A stretch of 43,385 nucleotides of DNA from Acidobacteriota bacterium (GTDB lineage: Bacteria > Acidobacteriota > Vicinamibacteria > Vicinamibacterales > JAHECP01), in NCBI GenBank assembly GCA_024641665.1, contig JAHECP010000034.1:1-43385 (forward strand), read 5' to 3'. The notes beneath the pieces are model-generated. The model was not told where the DNA came from and did no database searches. It saw only the letters and a list, made by a program, of their open reading frames with translations. Below, piece by piece: positions 27,247 to 35,822 of the stretch (its first letter is position 1; each line of letters opens with the position of its first letter). A program made the translations under genes and the position numbers.

Positions 27247-27906
27247 ATGCTGGAGGCCGTGGCCGCGTCTCCGAACGCTTCCTCACCCAGCCGTCCCATC
27301 GTCATCGGCGTCGCCGGAGGCTCCGGTTCCGGCAAGACCACCGTCGTCAGCCGCATCCTCGAGAGTCTCGGCGACGATCAGGTGACCGTGCTCGAGCACG
27401 ATCGGTACTACCGGGACCGGAAGGACCTTCGGCTCGAGGAGCGCGCGGCGCTCAACTACGACCATCCCGACGCGCTCGAGACCGGCCTGCTCGTGCGCCA
27501 CTTGATGGACCTGCGGGCGGGCCGGACCGTCCAGGCGCCCGCCTACGACTTCACGCTGCACGCCCGCAAGCCGGCGACCGAGACCGCGCTGCCGCGCAAG
27601 GCCATCATCGTCGAGGGCATTCTCATCTACACCGACGCGGCGCTCCGCGAGCTGATGGACGTGAAGCTGTTCGTGGACACCGACGCCGACACGCGCTTCA
27701 TCCGCCGCCTGCGCCGCGACGTGGCCGAGCGCGGCCGGACGATGGAATCGGTGATCGAGCAGTATCAATCCACCGTCAAGCCGATGCACCTGGAGTTCGT
27801 CGAGCCGAGCAAGCGTTACGCCGACATCATCATCCCGGTCGGTGGCTACAACACGATCGCCATCGACATGATGCTCACCCTGATCCGGAGCCTCACCGGC
27901 CGGTAG
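27247..27906 (+). CDS. udk: Uridine kinase
   Basis: 219 residues from ATG 27247. P-loop GVAGGSGSGKTT near residue 25, then LEHDRYYRD, NYDHPDALETGLL, PAYDFTLHARKP and IIVEGILIY give the uridine/cytidine kinase signature; it phosphorylates uridine or cytidine in pyrimidine salvage. The ATG overlaps a -10-like TATGCT (27246-27251); if that is the promoter, transcription would start near 27258 and translation at in-frame GTG 27259 as a leaderless message (215 residues), losing no conserved residues. It is divergent from the TonB receptor gene. Confidence 0.92.
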   Translation: MLEAVAASPNASSPSRPIVIGVAGGSGSGKTTVVSRILESLGDDQVTVLEHDRYYRDRKDLRLEERAALNYDHPDALETGLLVRHLMDLRAGRTVQAPAYDFTLHARKPATETALPRKAIIVEGILIYTDAALRELMDVKLFVDTDADTRFIRRLRRDVAERGRTMESVIEQYQSTVKPMHLEFVEPSKRYADIIIPVGGYNTIAIDMMLTLIRSLTGR

Positions 27907-27936
27907 CCGGCCGGTGTTCGCCCCGACGGCGCGCTT

Positions 27937-27952
27937 TGGCTTGTGTTTCGCA
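27937..27952 (+). promoter_or_regulatory. Weak sigma-54-like site upstream of the AsmA-like gene
   Basis: TGGCTTGTGTTTCGCA keeps GG-N10-GC but deviates at several other positions. A TATAAG box at 27964-27969 just downstream is an alternative sigma-70 -10 for the same gene. Confidence 0.25.
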
Positions 27953-28022
27953 GGGCCTCCCGGTATAAGTCGCCCGCAACGACAGCCCGGGCAGGCTCGT
28001 TCCGATCGGAGGTGATCGAACC

Positions 28023-29594
28023 ATGGCGAAGAAGATCGCGCTGGCGATTGTGGCGCTGCTGGTCCTGCTCGCGGCCGGCGGCTACGTCCTGCTGCGGTCG
28101 CTCGTGTCGGACGAGACCGTCCGCGCGCAGCTGTCCTCGCGGCTCACGGCCGCCCTCGGTCAGCCCGTGGTGATCGACCGCGCCCACCTGGTGTTCAGCC
28201 CGAAGATCGGCCTCGAGCTCGGCGGCGTCCGCGTGGGCGCGCCGGCGCGCGTGAGGCTCGAGCGCGTGCGTCTGGTGACCGGGCTGCGGGCGCTCCTGAA
28301 CCGCCGCGTGGAGGGCGCCGAGGTCGTCGTCGACGGCGGCGACGTGGAGCTGCCGCTGCCGCCGATGACGCTCGGCGGATCGGCGCCCGCCGGCGCGGCG
28401 CCCGCCGCGCCGGCCGACCGCGGGTCGGGCCGCGGGCTCGCGGTCGTGTCGGTGGATACGATTGCGTTCCGGAACGTGCGCGTCGCGAGCGGCGGCCGCG
28501 TGGTCGCCGTCGACCTCGACACCTCGCTGTCGGCCGACCGCCTCGACGTGAAGCGCCTCGCGGCCACGGCCGACGGGCTGCAGATCGAGGGCACCGGAGC
28601 GGTCATGAATCTAGGCGACCCGCACGCCGTCTTCGACCTCACGGCCAGCGAGCTGGATCTCGATCAGATCATGGCGATCCTCGCCGCGTTCACGCCGGCG
28701 GTCCCCGACGGCGCGTCGCCCGCGCCCGCGCCGGCGCCGAAACGTCCGGCGGCCGCCGGTGCAACGCCGGCAATCGCGGTGTCGCTCACGGCGCCGAAGG
28801 GCCGGGTCGCGGGTGTCGCCTTCACCGACCTGACGGCGAAGGCTGCCGTGGACGGCGGGCGCGTCAGCCTCGATCCGTTGAGCTTCGGTGTGTTCGGCGG
28901 TCGCTACGCCGGCAGTCTCGTGGTCGACACGGCGGGCGCCGTGCCGGTCTTCACGTGGGCCGCCACGCTTGACGGCGTGGACGTCGCGGCCGCGCTCGCG
29001 GCCGCCGGGGCCGATGCCGCGATGACGGGCAGGCTCTCGGCCCGCGTGCGGCTCACCGGCGCGGGCGCCGACGCGGCGGCGGCCCTCGGGAGCCTGAACG
29101 GCACCGGACGCGTGGACGTCAAGAACGGCACGCTGCCGCACCTCGAGCTGGTCGGCGCCGTCGTGCGCGCGGTCGGCCGCCCGGGCGAGGCGCCGACGGG
29201 GTCCGGCGAGGCCTTCTCGACGCTGGGCGGGAGCTTCTCGCTCGCGAACGGTGTGCTCACGTCGACGGACCTGATGATGGACTCGCGCGACCTCGACGTG
29301 GACGGCGCGGGCACCGTGTCGCTCGCGGCCGCGTCGATGGACGTGCGCGCGAACCTGCGGCTGTCCGAGGACCTGTCGAAGCGGGTGGGCCGGGACGCCG
29401 CCCGGCTGACCGGCGAGCGGACGCGGATGACCTTCCCCGTCGTCGTCACCGGACCGGTGGCGCAGCCGGGCGTGACGGTGGACGCCCGCGGGCTCGTGCA
29501 GAAGGCGGCGACCGAGGAGCTCAGGAAGCAGCTCGAGAAGGGGATCGGCAACCTCTTGAAGAAGAAGAAGCCGGGCGGGGGCCGGCGATCGTAG
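28023..29594 (+). CDS. AsmA family protein
   Basis: 523 residues from ATG 28023, GGAGG ten bases upstream. One N-terminal membrane helix (IALAIVALLVLLAAGGYVLL) followed by VRAQLSSRLTAALGQPVVIDRAHLVFSPKIGLELGGVRVG, the typical AsmA N-terminal beta-groove start. Middle and C-terminal parts are strand-rich (FTDLTAKAAVDGGRVSLDPLSFGVFGGRYAGSLVVD; LGGSFSLANGVLTSTDLMMDSRDLDVDGAGTVSLA), as in AsmA_2 domains. AsmA-like proteins are inner-membrane anchored and span the periplasm, where they help move phospholipids to the outer membrane. The Lys-rich C-terminus (NLLKKKKPGGGRRS) is unusual. Confidence 0.9.
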   Translation: MAKKIALAIVALLVLLAAGGYVLLRSLVSDETVRAQLSSRLTAALGQPVVIDRAHLVFSPKIGLELGGVRVGAPARVRLERVRLVTGLRALLNRRVEGAEVVVDGGDVELPLPPMTLGGSAPAGAAPAAPADRGSGRGLAVVSVDTIAFRNVRVASGGRVVAVDLDTSLSADRLDVKRLAATADGLQIEGTGAVMNLGDPHAVFDLTASELDLDQIMAILAAFTPAVPDGASPAPAPAPKRPAAAGATPAIAVSLTAPKGRVAGVAFTDLTAKAAVDGGRVSLDPLSFGVFGGRYAGSLVVDTAGAVPVFTWAATLDGVDVAAALAAAGADAAMTGRLSARVRLTGAGADAAAALGSLNGTGRVDVKNGTLPHLELVGAVVRAVGRPGEAPTGSGEAFSTLGGSFSLANGVLTSTDLMMDSRDLDVDGAGTVSLAAASMDVRANLRLSEDLSKRVGRDAARLTGERTRMTFPVVVTGPVAQPGVTVDARGLVQKAATEELRKQLEKGIGNLLKKKKPGGGRRS

Positions 29595-29623
29595 CGTCGG
29601 CCGTCGGGCCGGCCGGAGGGCGC

Positions 29624-29809
29624 GTGGACGAAGGTCGCCAGCAGCTCGTCGTGGCCGTCGCCGTGGTGGTGCTCGGCGCGCTGCTGATCGAGTTCTGGCT
29701 GGGCCGGCACCTCGATGCCGTCACCCTGGCCTGGGTGCAGGGCGCGTGGGTCGTCGGGATTCCCGTGGGGTTGTGGCTGCGGCGCCGGTTCGGGCGGCCG
29801 GACGGCTAG
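29624..29809 (+). CDS. Small two-helix membrane protein
   Basis: 61 residues from GTG 29624, GGAGG four bases upstream. Two hydrophobic helices (LVVAVAVVVLGALLIEFWLG; TLAWVQGAWVVGIPVGLWL) are followed by a basic RRRFGRPDG tail. Starts 29 bp after the AsmA-like gene, so probably co-transcribed. Family unknown. Confidence 0.55.
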   Translation: MDEGRQQLVVAVAVVVLGALLIEFWLGRHLDAVTLAWVQGAWVVGIPVGLWLRRRFGRPDG

Positions 29810-29934
29810 CCCGGCCGCTCCGGCGCCCCTCGACGACCTGCGCGGCAGGGCCTTCGCCGCGGCCTGCTTCGTCAGCTCGAGCGCGTTGTCTTCGGGCGGG
29901 CGGATCCACGTCCCCCGAATCCGGGAGCCGCACG

Positions 29935-30426
29935 ATGGAATACCGCTTCGAGGACTTCACCGGGGGCGACGTTCCCGGCATCCTGGACGTCTTCAACTAC
30001 TTCGTCGAGCACACGCTGGCCGCGTACCCCGTCGACAAGGTGGGCGACGAGTTCGCGGAGCTGCTCGAGCACATCGCGTCGGCCTACCCGGTGATCACCG
30101 TCAAGGACGAGACCGGCGGGGTGCTGGGCTTCGGCCTGCTGCACGCGTTCCATCCCGCCGGCTCGTTCCGCCGAACGGCTGAGATCAGCTACTTCCTGCG
30201 CCCCTCGGCGACGCGGCGGGGCATCGGCGGCGCGCTCCTGGCGCGGCTCGTCGATCGCGGCCGCGCCATGGGCCTGCGGACGCTGCTCGCGAGCATCTCC
30301 TCGGAGAACGAGCAGAGCCTGGCCTTCCACCGCACGCACGGTTTCGAGGAAGTGGGCCGCTTCCGGTCCGTCGGCCACAAGAAGGGCCGCGACTTCGACG
30401 TCGTGTACATGCAGCGGTCCATCTGA
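29935..30426 (+). CDS. GNAT-family N-acetyltransferase
   Basis: 163 residues from ATG 29935, GGGAG seven bases upstream. Acetyl-CoA-binding motif A is recognisable in ISYFLRPSATRRGIGGALLARLVDRGRAMGLRTLLA, with the RxxGxG-type RRGIGG, and motif B in NEQSLAFHRTHGFEEVGRFRSVGHKKGRDFDVVYMQ. These resemble phosphinothricin/methionine-sulfoximine N-acetyltransferases (PAT/MddA-like), which acetylate amino-acid analogues; the substrate here is inferred only from that resemblance. Cytoplasmic, single gene. Confidence 0.9.
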   Translation: MEYRFEDFTGGDVPGILDVFNYFVEHTLAAYPVDKVGDEFAELLEHIASAYPVITVKDETGGVLGFGLLHAFHPAGSFRRTAEISYFLRPSATRRGIGGALLARLVDRGRAMGLRTLLASISSENEQSLAFHRTHGFEEVGRFRSVGHKKGRDFDVVYMQRSI

Positions 30427-30911
30427 CCGGCCCAGCGTCCCCTTCCGGCGCACGAAGACCGCCAGTGGCGGCGCGTCGACATGGCCCGCGCCGGCCGACT
30501 CTGTGCTACCATGCGCCATTCACACGAGTCGAGCAGGCCTCCACGTCGTTGGGGGTCTCGTCGCGACGCGCGGCGTCGGCGGAGCGTGTGCCCGGTCGAA
30601 TGGTCCGGCCGGCGCAAGGTCGAACCCGCAGGACGTCGTCCGCTGCGGCAGCGTCGCCGCGTGGCTCTCCTCACCGACATGAAGAAGAGCCTCGAGCAGC
30701 GGCACGGCGCTCGATGAGGCGAGCACCGCAACCGGTCCGCGGCGGCCCGCCCCTCGCGCGGTTCGCACGCCGTGCCAACAAATAGCAACCCGCGCCAAGA
30801 CAATCGGGTTGAGGACGGGCGCCGCGGCCGCTACGCTGGGGCATCCATCGTCCAGACCGGCGGCGGGCCGGCACGGGTCGCCGGCCCCGCGCGTCGCGCA
30901 GGAGGAGCTTC
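30427..30911. other. Gene-poor region with one extended -10 promoter
   Basis: 485 bp without a supported gene. TGCTACCAT at 30504-30512 is a good extended -10 facing right, which would give a long leader (about 390 nt) before the gene at 30912, or a separate small RNA. A second TACGCT box at 30833-30838 could serve that gene directly. Open frames on either strand here are Arg-rich shadows. Confidence 0.4.
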
Positions 30912-31247
30912 ATGGCTCGAGCGATATCGATCTCACTCAGCAAGTTCACCACGACCGTGAATGCCGCGGTCAAGGCCGCCGTCGAGAAGCATCCGAAGTT
31001 CAAGCTCGAGCCGGCGACCGGGCTGGCGATCTCGTACTTGATCCGCGGCATTCCCGTTCCGGAGGCCATTGCCGCGAACGTCACGGTGCGCGAAACGCAG
31101 GCCTTCGCGACCGAGCTCGCCACGCACATCGGCAAGGACATGCCGAACCTGATCGAGCACGGGCGAGCGGAAGGCGCCCTCCTGTCCCACGGAGGCTACC
31201 TGATCGTCGGCATTCCCGCGCCGATCGACATCCTGCTCGAGAAGTGA
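30912..31247 (+). CDS. Conserved-looking cytoplasmic protein, unknown
   Basis: 111 residues from ATG 30912; AGGAGG six bases upstream makes the start secure. No signal peptide, membrane helix or Cys. The N-terminal half (SKFTTTVNAAVKAAVEKHPKFK) is helical and basic; the second half is mixed (AIAANVTVRETQAFATELATHIG; GYLIVGIPAPIDILLEK). Not recognised. It sits 13 bp before the Cys-rich gene at 31261, so the pair is an operon and probably works together. Confidence 0.7.
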   Translation: MARAISISLSKFTTTVNAAVKAAVEKHPKFKLEPATGLAISYLIRGIPVPEAIAANVTVRETQAFATELATHIGKDMPNLIEHGRAEGALLSHGGYLIVGIPAPIDILLEK

Positions 31248-31260
31248 CGGGAAGGCGGCC

Positions 31261-31686
31261 ATGTCGAAGCTCTGTCCCAGCGCGCAGCCGGGGATGGACA
31301 ACTGCCGGGTGCTTGGGGTCGTCCAGCAGGACGGCCCCAGGCCCATGTTGCTGTACCTGAACAAGCCCCTGCCCGCCACCGACGACGTGCTGGCCATGGC
31401 CGCGCCGCTCAAGCCGACCGAAGTGTTTCGCCTCTCGGCCACCTGCGCGGAGCACCAGTGCCCGCACTTCGACGGCGCGGACTGCCGGCTCGCGACCCGC
31501 GTCGCCCGGCTGCTGCCGCCGGCGGTGGACGCGCTGCCGCCGTGCATCATCCGCAAGGACTGCCGCTGGTACTCACAGGAGGGCGGCACCGCGTGCCTGC
31601 GGTGCCCGGAGATCACCACGGTGACCTACGACCTGTCGCCCGAGACGCGGGAGGTTTCAGGGCTGCCCGCCGTCACCGAACGCTAG
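31261..31686 (+). CDS. Cysteine-rich probable metal or Fe-S protein
   Basis: 141 residues from ATG 31261 (GGGAAGG upstream). Nine Cys: C5, C15, C62, C67, C75, C95, C101, C112 and C115. The central pattern CAEHQCPHFDGADC and the C-terminal pattern PPCIIRKDCRWYSQEGGTACLRCPE look like two metal- or iron-sulfur-binding clusters; similar CRWxxQEGxxACxRCP tails occur in uncharacterised cyanobacterial and proteobacterial proteins (recollection, not checked). No signal peptide. Second gene of a two-gene operon with 30912. Function unknown. Confidence 0.75.
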   Translation: MSKLCPSAQPGMDNCRVLGVVQQDGPRPMLLYLNKPLPATDDVLAMAAPLKPTEVFRLSATCAEHQCPHFDGADCRLATRVARLLPPAVDALPPCIIRKDCRWYSQEGGTACLRCPEITTVTYDLSPETREVSGLPAVTER

Positions 31687-31711
31687 CGCGATTCAACCCC
31701 GCGGGTCGGCG

Positions 31712-31880
31712 TCACTTGATGTTCACGTCGACCCTGACCTGCCGGCAGTCCGAGTACGTGGCCTTGCCGACGATCCGCTCGCCCTCGCGGCCGTTCGAGT
31801 CCTACCGCTCGGCCAGCTCTCTCATCCGCCTCGGTCGTGCGTGTGGCCACGACCACGCCCGCCGTCGCCCAGCAGAGCCG
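31712..31880 (-). pseudogene. Decayed 3' fragment of a secreted protein gene
   Basis: On the minus strand a frame ending at TGA (31712-31714) reads DSNGREGERIVGKATYSDCR, then QVRVDVNIK and stop, which has the look of a real protein C-terminus. Just upstream, in the same frame, a TAG (complement of 31802-31804) replaces what should be a sense codon after MRELAER. Further upstream the coding-looking sequence continues in another frame (AGVVVATRTTEADERA). One nonsense change and one frameshift therefore separate the pieces. No start or promoter is seen; original function unknown. Confidence 0.35.
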
Positions 31881-31939
31881 TGAACGTGTGAGCGGGGAGC
31901 AGTCGCCTGCCGGGCAAAGAACGGCGCCGATCGTGGGGC

Positions 31940-31980
31940 GGCAACAAGAACTGCCTGCCGACGATGGTAGGATTGGGGCG
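31940..31980 (+). repeat. Promoter-bearing repeat, copy A
   Basis: Shares the core TGCC-GCCGACGATGG with copies B (35619-35660) and C (38331-38372), all in the same orientation. It contains the extended -10 TGGTAGGAT (TAGGAT 31968-31973), predicted to start a transcript near 31980, 22 nt before the gene at 32002. Confidence 0.65.
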
Positions 31981-32001
31981 ACCGACCACAAGGAGGGCAC
32001 A

Positions 32002-32613
32002 GTGAACCCGGCAAGCGCCGTCATTTGGATGTTCCTCGGCATCTTCCTGCTGACCGCCCTGATAGCGCTGGCCTCCCTGCCCGGCTGGATCCGCATAGGT
32101 GAGTACTACAAGAAGAAGCTGTTCGTGCTGCTGATCCTCGAGGTGGTGGCCTGCATTGTCGGCTTCGCCGGTCAGGCGGTCAGCTCCTATCGTACGCCCC
32201 AGCAGGATCTCCGGGCCATGCTGGTGTCCCCGGAGTTCGGCTGGGACTGGCAGTACGCGCAGAAGGGATGGCGCTCCCGGCTCCGGTTCGAGCCGGCCGG
32301 GGACGACAAGGTGAGGCTGGTCGGCGAGACCTACCTGGTCGACCGTGGCGGCGATCACCCGCCGGTCATCCTCACGTGGGAGAGCACCGAGGCGTTCGCC
32401 GTGCCCGCGGGCGCCACCTCGGTGACGTTTGCCGCGCGGCGCACGTGGACCCCGGCGGCTGCAGACGCCTACCCCGAGCTGCGCTGGGAAGTGGGCAAGA
32501 GTGTGGACGCCCAGGTCACCCTGGCCACCGGCCTGGCTCTGCACGGTTCGGCGATCGATCGCGCGTCGGCGCAGCCGTGGGGGGTCATGCTGACGCCCGG
32601 ATTCCCTCGATGA
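32002..32613 (+). CDS. Membrane protein with extracytoplasmic domain, unknown
   Basis: 203 residues. GTG 32002 has AGGAGG five bases upstream. Two N-terminal helices (VIWMFLGIFLLTALIALASL; LFVLLILEVVACIVGFAGQAV) with a short basic loop (RIGEYYKKK) are followed by a strand-rich soluble domain of about 130 residues (WRSRLRFEPAGDDKVRLVGETYLVD; TSVTFAARRTWTPA; SVDAQVTLATGLALHGSAI). Not recognised. Preceded by promoter-repeat copy A. Confidence 0.7.
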   Translation: MNPASAVIWMFLGIFLLTALIALASLPGWIRIGEYYKKKLFVLLILEVVACIVGFAGQAVSSYRTPQQDLRAMLVSPEFGWDWQYAQKGWRSRLRFEPAGDDKVRLVGETYLVDRGGDHPPVILTWESTEAFAVPAGATSVTFAARRTWTPAAADAYPELRWEVGKSVDAQVTLATGLALHGSAIDRASAQPWGVMLTPGFPR

Positions 32614-32711
32614 GAGGCCCTGTCGCCCACGACACGCCACGCGCCGACGCATAGGCGTGCCGCCCCGACGTTCCCGCCGGAGGGCGCCTTCCCCCGGCCC
32701 AGGGCTTGTGG

Positions 32712-32717
32712 TAGGTT
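32712..32717 (+). promoter_or_regulatory. Extended -10 TGGTAGGTT of the M14 peptidase gene
   Basis: CTTGTGGTAGGTTACG carries TGn-TAGGTT. The same string TGTGGTAGGTT recurs at 37141-37151 in front of the MazE-like gene. Predicted start near 32724, about 120 nt before ATG 32844. Confidence 0.5.
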
Positions 32718-32843
32718 ACGCGTGGCCAATCGACGCGGGGCGTCGTCGCACGCGCTGCGCGCCGCCATCGTGCCCTCGAAGTGGAACGCGCTCCGAACCG
32801 CCCCGCGCACCGTTCTCCAGCCCCTTCAGTCACGGAGGTCCCG

Positions 32844-35537
32844 ATGAGGGGAAATGCCACGGCACGTCATCCAGTCATTCGTTTCTTCCTGGCCCTCGCT
32901 CTCGTCAGCGGCGGACTGCTCGTTCAACCCGCCCGGTCGCAGGCGCAACAGGCCGTCACCTCGCCCGAGAAGTTCTTCGGGTTCCAGATGGGCGCCGACC
33001 GCAAGATGGCCCGCTGGGACAAGTTGGTGGAGTACTACCAGCTGCTGGAGAAGCAGAGCGGCGGCAAGATGAAGGTCGTCGACATGGGGCCCACCGAGAT
33101 GGGGAACCCCTTCCTGCTGGTCATCATCACGTCGCCCGCCAACCAGAAGAACCTCGAGCAGTTGAGGCAGAACAACCTCAAGCTGTCCGACCCGCGGGGC
33201 ATCCCCGAGGCCGAGATCAGGAAGATCGCGGCGGCCAGCAAGCCCTTCGTGTGCATGACGATGAGCATGCACGCGTCGGAGATCGGGGGCGCCCAGATGG
33301 CGCCCGAGCTCGCCTACGATCTGCTCACGCGGACCGACGCCGAGACCCAGCGCATCCTCGACGACGTGGTCTTCCTGCTGGTCCCGTCGTTCAACCCCGA
33401 CGGCGAGATCATGGTCACCGACTGGTACGACAAGTACGTCGGGACCGAGTACGAGGGGTCGTCCCTGCCCTGGCTGTACAACAAGTACATCGGCCACGAC
33501 AACAACCGCGACGCCCTCCTGATGAGCATGAAGGAGTCGCAGTACGTCGGCAAGATCCTCTTCACGGAGTGGAAGCCGACGGCCTACTTCGACTTCCATC
33601 ACATGGGCAGCTACGGCGCGCGGATCTTCTACCCGCCCTACGCGGAGCCGGTCCGGCCCTTCGCCGACCCGCTGGTGTGGCGGGAGATGGAGTGGTACGG
33701 CGCCGAGATGGCCAACAAGGCCGAGGAGGCGGGACTGTCGGGCGTGGTGAACGACGCGCAGTACTCCGGGTGGGGCCACTTCGGCTTCCACTGGATCACG
33801 CCGTTCCACAACATCACCGGCATGCTGACCGAGTCGGCCAGCGCCCGGCTGGCCACGCCGCTCTACATCGATCCCAGCCAGCTGACGGGCCGGGCCCGAA
33901 ACCTCGAGCACCCCGCCGACCCGCAGATGAACTTCCCGGATCCGTGGACGGGCGGCTGGTGGCGCCTGCGCGACGTCGTCGAGCGCCAGAAGGTCGCCGC
34001 CTGGGCCCTGCTCGACTGCATGGCCCGCAACCAGGAGACGATCGTCTGGGACACGTACCTCAAGGCCAGCCGCCAGACCGAGCGGGGCGCCAAGGGCAAG
34101 CCCGCCGCCTACGCGATCTCGGTGAACCAGCACGACCCGCTGACGCTGGACAAGCTGGTGAACGCGCTGCTCGCCCAGGGCATCGAGGTCATGCAGTCGG
34201 CCAAGGGGTTCACGACGCCCGAGGGCGCCGTCTACCCGCCGGGCTCCTTCTACGTGTCGATGGCGCAGCCGAAGATGGGGCTCATCCGGTACCTGCTCGG
34301 CGAGACGCACTACCCGGACAACGAGTGGACGCGGGAGCAGGACGGCACGCCGATTCGGCCGTACGACATGGGCCAGGACGTGCTGGCCGAGTACATGGGC
34401 ATCACGGTCGATCCGCTGAAGGAAGCGGTCCAAGCTCAGGGCGGCTTCGTGAAGGTCGGCGCGCCCATCGTCCCGACCGGCCGCGTGACCAAGGGCCCGG
34501 CGGGCTACGTGATCGACGGCCGGCTGAACGACGCGTTCAAGGCGATGAACCTGCTCTTCGACCGGAACGTGCCGCTCAAGCGCGTCGATGCGGCCGGCGA
34601 CGGCCTGCGACCCGGTGACTTCCTGGTGCCCGCCTCGGCGCCCGACGCCGTGGTGGCCGAGATCGCCCGCACGACCGGCGTCGACTTCAAGCCGCTCCAG
34701 GCGGAGCCGAAGGCGGCGCACGACATCAAGCGGCTGCGCATCGGCATGTATCAGCGCTACCGGGGCGGCAACATGGACGAGGGCTGGACGCGCTGGATGT
34801 TCGAGCAGTGGGCGTTCCAGTTCAAGGACGTCTACGACGCGGAGATCAAGAAGGGGAACCTGAACGCCAGCTACGACGTGTTCATCTTCCCCGACGACCG
34901 GACGGCGACGATCACCGGCGAGCCCGCGGGGCGGGGCGGCGGCGGCGGGTTCGGCGGCGGCCGGAGCTTCGCGGGCGTGCCCGACTCGACGCCGCCCGAG
35001 TACCGCAGCGGCATCGGCAACGACGGCGTGAACGCGATCCGGGACTTCGTGCGCAAGGGCGGCACCCTGGTGACGCTCGGCGGCGCCACCGACTTCGCCA
35101 TCGCGCGGCTCGGGCTGCCTGTCCGGAACGTGGTGGAAGGGCTCAGCTCCAAGGAGTTCTTCTGCCCGGGGTCGACGCTGCGCGTGACGATCGACAACAC
35201 GAACCCGCTCGCCTACGGCATGCCGTCCGAGGGTCTCGTGCTGTTCCACTACAGCCCGGCTTTCGACGTGGTCGCCACCGATTTCAACGATCGGAACGAC
35301 ATCGTCGTCCGCTACGCGGACCGCAACGTGGAGCGGAGCGGGTGGCTGAACGGCGAGAAGTACATCGCGGGGAAGACCGCGATGGCCTCGATCGACTACG
35401 GGCAGGGGAAGGTGGTGCTGATCGGGTTCCGGACGCAGAACCGCGCGCAGACCCACGGCACCTTCAAGTTCCTGTTCAACGCGCTGGTGACGCCGCCGGC
35501 CACGCCGGCTTCCGGCGCCGCCGGCGACGACCGGTAG
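32844..35537 (+). CDS. Secreted M14-family zinc carboxypeptidase
   Basis: 897 residues from ATG 32844, GGAGG five bases upstream. Signal peptide FFLALALVSGGLLVQPARSQAQ. The M14 zinc site is visible: HASE (His143, Glu146) as the HxxE motif, a second His at 252/253 in DFHHMGS, and the catalytic Glu330 in MLTESASA; NPDG near residue 177 and NNNRD-like GHDNNRD provide the substrate carboxylate and Arg residues. After the catalytic domain (to about 390) a long C-terminal region includes a glutamine-amidotransferase-like segment with a Gly-rich GRGGGGGFGGGRSFAG insert near residue 700. Such large M14 proteins are typical of Acidobacteriota and degrade peptides or muropeptides outside the cytoplasm. 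Confidence 0.93.
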   Translation: MRGNATARHPVIRFFLALALVSGGLLVQPARSQAQQAVTSPEKFFGFQMGADRKMARWDKLVEYYQLLEKQSGGKMKVVDMGPTEMGNPFLLVIITSPANQKNLEQLRQNNLKLSDPRGIPEAEIRKIAAASKPFVCMTMSMHASEIGGAQMAPELAYDLLTRTDAETQRILDDVVFLLVPSFNPDGEIMVTDWYDKYVGTEYEGSSLPWLYNKYIGHDNNRDALLMSMKESQYVGKILFTEWKPTAYFDFHHMGSYGARIFYPPYAEPVRPFADPLVWREMEWYGAEMANKAEEAGLSGVVNDAQYSGWGHFGFHWITPFHNITGMLTESASARLATPLYIDPSQLTGRARNLEHPADPQMNFPDPWTGGWWRLRDVVERQKVAAWALLDCMARNQETIVWDTYLKASRQTERGAKGKPAAYAISVNQHDPLTLDKLVNALLAQGIEVMQSAKGFTTPEGAVYPPGSFYVSMAQPKMGLIRYLLGETHYPDNEWTREQDGTPIRPYDMGQDVLAEYMGITVDPLKEAVQAQGGFVKVGAPIVPTGRVTKGPAGYVIDGRLNDAFKAMNLLFDRNVPLKRVDAAGDGLRPGDFLVPASAPDAVVAEIARTTGVDFKPLQAEPKAAHDIKRLRIGMYQRYRGGNMDEGWTRWMFEQWAFQFKDVYDAEIKKGNLNASYDVFIFPDDRTATITGEPAGRGGGGGFGGGRSFAGVPDSTPPEYRSGIGNDGVNAIRDFVRKGGTLVTLGGATDFAIARLGLPVRNVVEGLSSKEFFCPGSTLRVTIDNTNPLAYGMPSEGLVLFHYSPAFDVVATDFNDRNDIVVRYADRNVERSGWLNGEKYIAGKTAMASIDYGQGKVVLIGFRTQNRAQTHGTFKFLFNALVTPPATPASGAAGDDR

Positions 35538-35618
35538 GCATCTTCAACCGCGGCGTCCCCCGGGTCACAGCCGGGGGACGCCGCCGCCAGGAAGTCCACG
35601 TGACGTCGGTCACGGCCT

Positions 35619-35660
35619 GGAAAGGATGATTGCCTGCCGACGATGGCACGATCGCGGCCT
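35619..35660 (+). repeat. Promoter-type repeat, copy B (degenerate -10)
   Basis: Contains TTGCCTGCCGACGATGG like copy A, but the -10 reads CACGAT (35647-35652) instead of TAGGAT, followed by CGCGGCC as in copy C. It lies in the 285-bp gap after the M14 gene, about 160 bp upstream of the next gene, which has its own -10 further down. Confidence 0.6.
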
Positions 35661-35773
35661 GTCACACCTTCCCTCGGCCGGAGGCCTTCGGTAGGTTGGC
35701 TGTCCGTTGCGCCCTGGCGCGCCGCCCCCACGACAACGTGCGACATTGGCTCGACTTCCCGGTTCCTGAAGCG

Positions 35774-35779
35774 TATAGT
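35774..35779 (+). promoter_or_regulatory. -10 box TATAGT
   Basis: GCGTATAGTGC; predicted start near 35786, 37 nt before ATG 35823 with its GGAGG site. Confidence 0.5.
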
Positions 35780-35822
35780 GCTGCGCGTCAGCGATCCAGT
35801 TTCCGCTTCGGAGGCTCATTCC

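Noticed and set aside
30481-30803. Plus- and minus-strand ORFs in the 30.4-30.9 kb gap
   Set aside because: Both are Arg/Ser/Pro-rich, lack ribosome sites and any family resemblance; the plus one begins before the predicted transcript start.
31780-31810. tRNA-like GTTCGAGTCC loop
   Set aside because: Flanking bases do not form a T stem and no anticodon or acceptor arm can be folded; a similar string at 39257 also lacks context.
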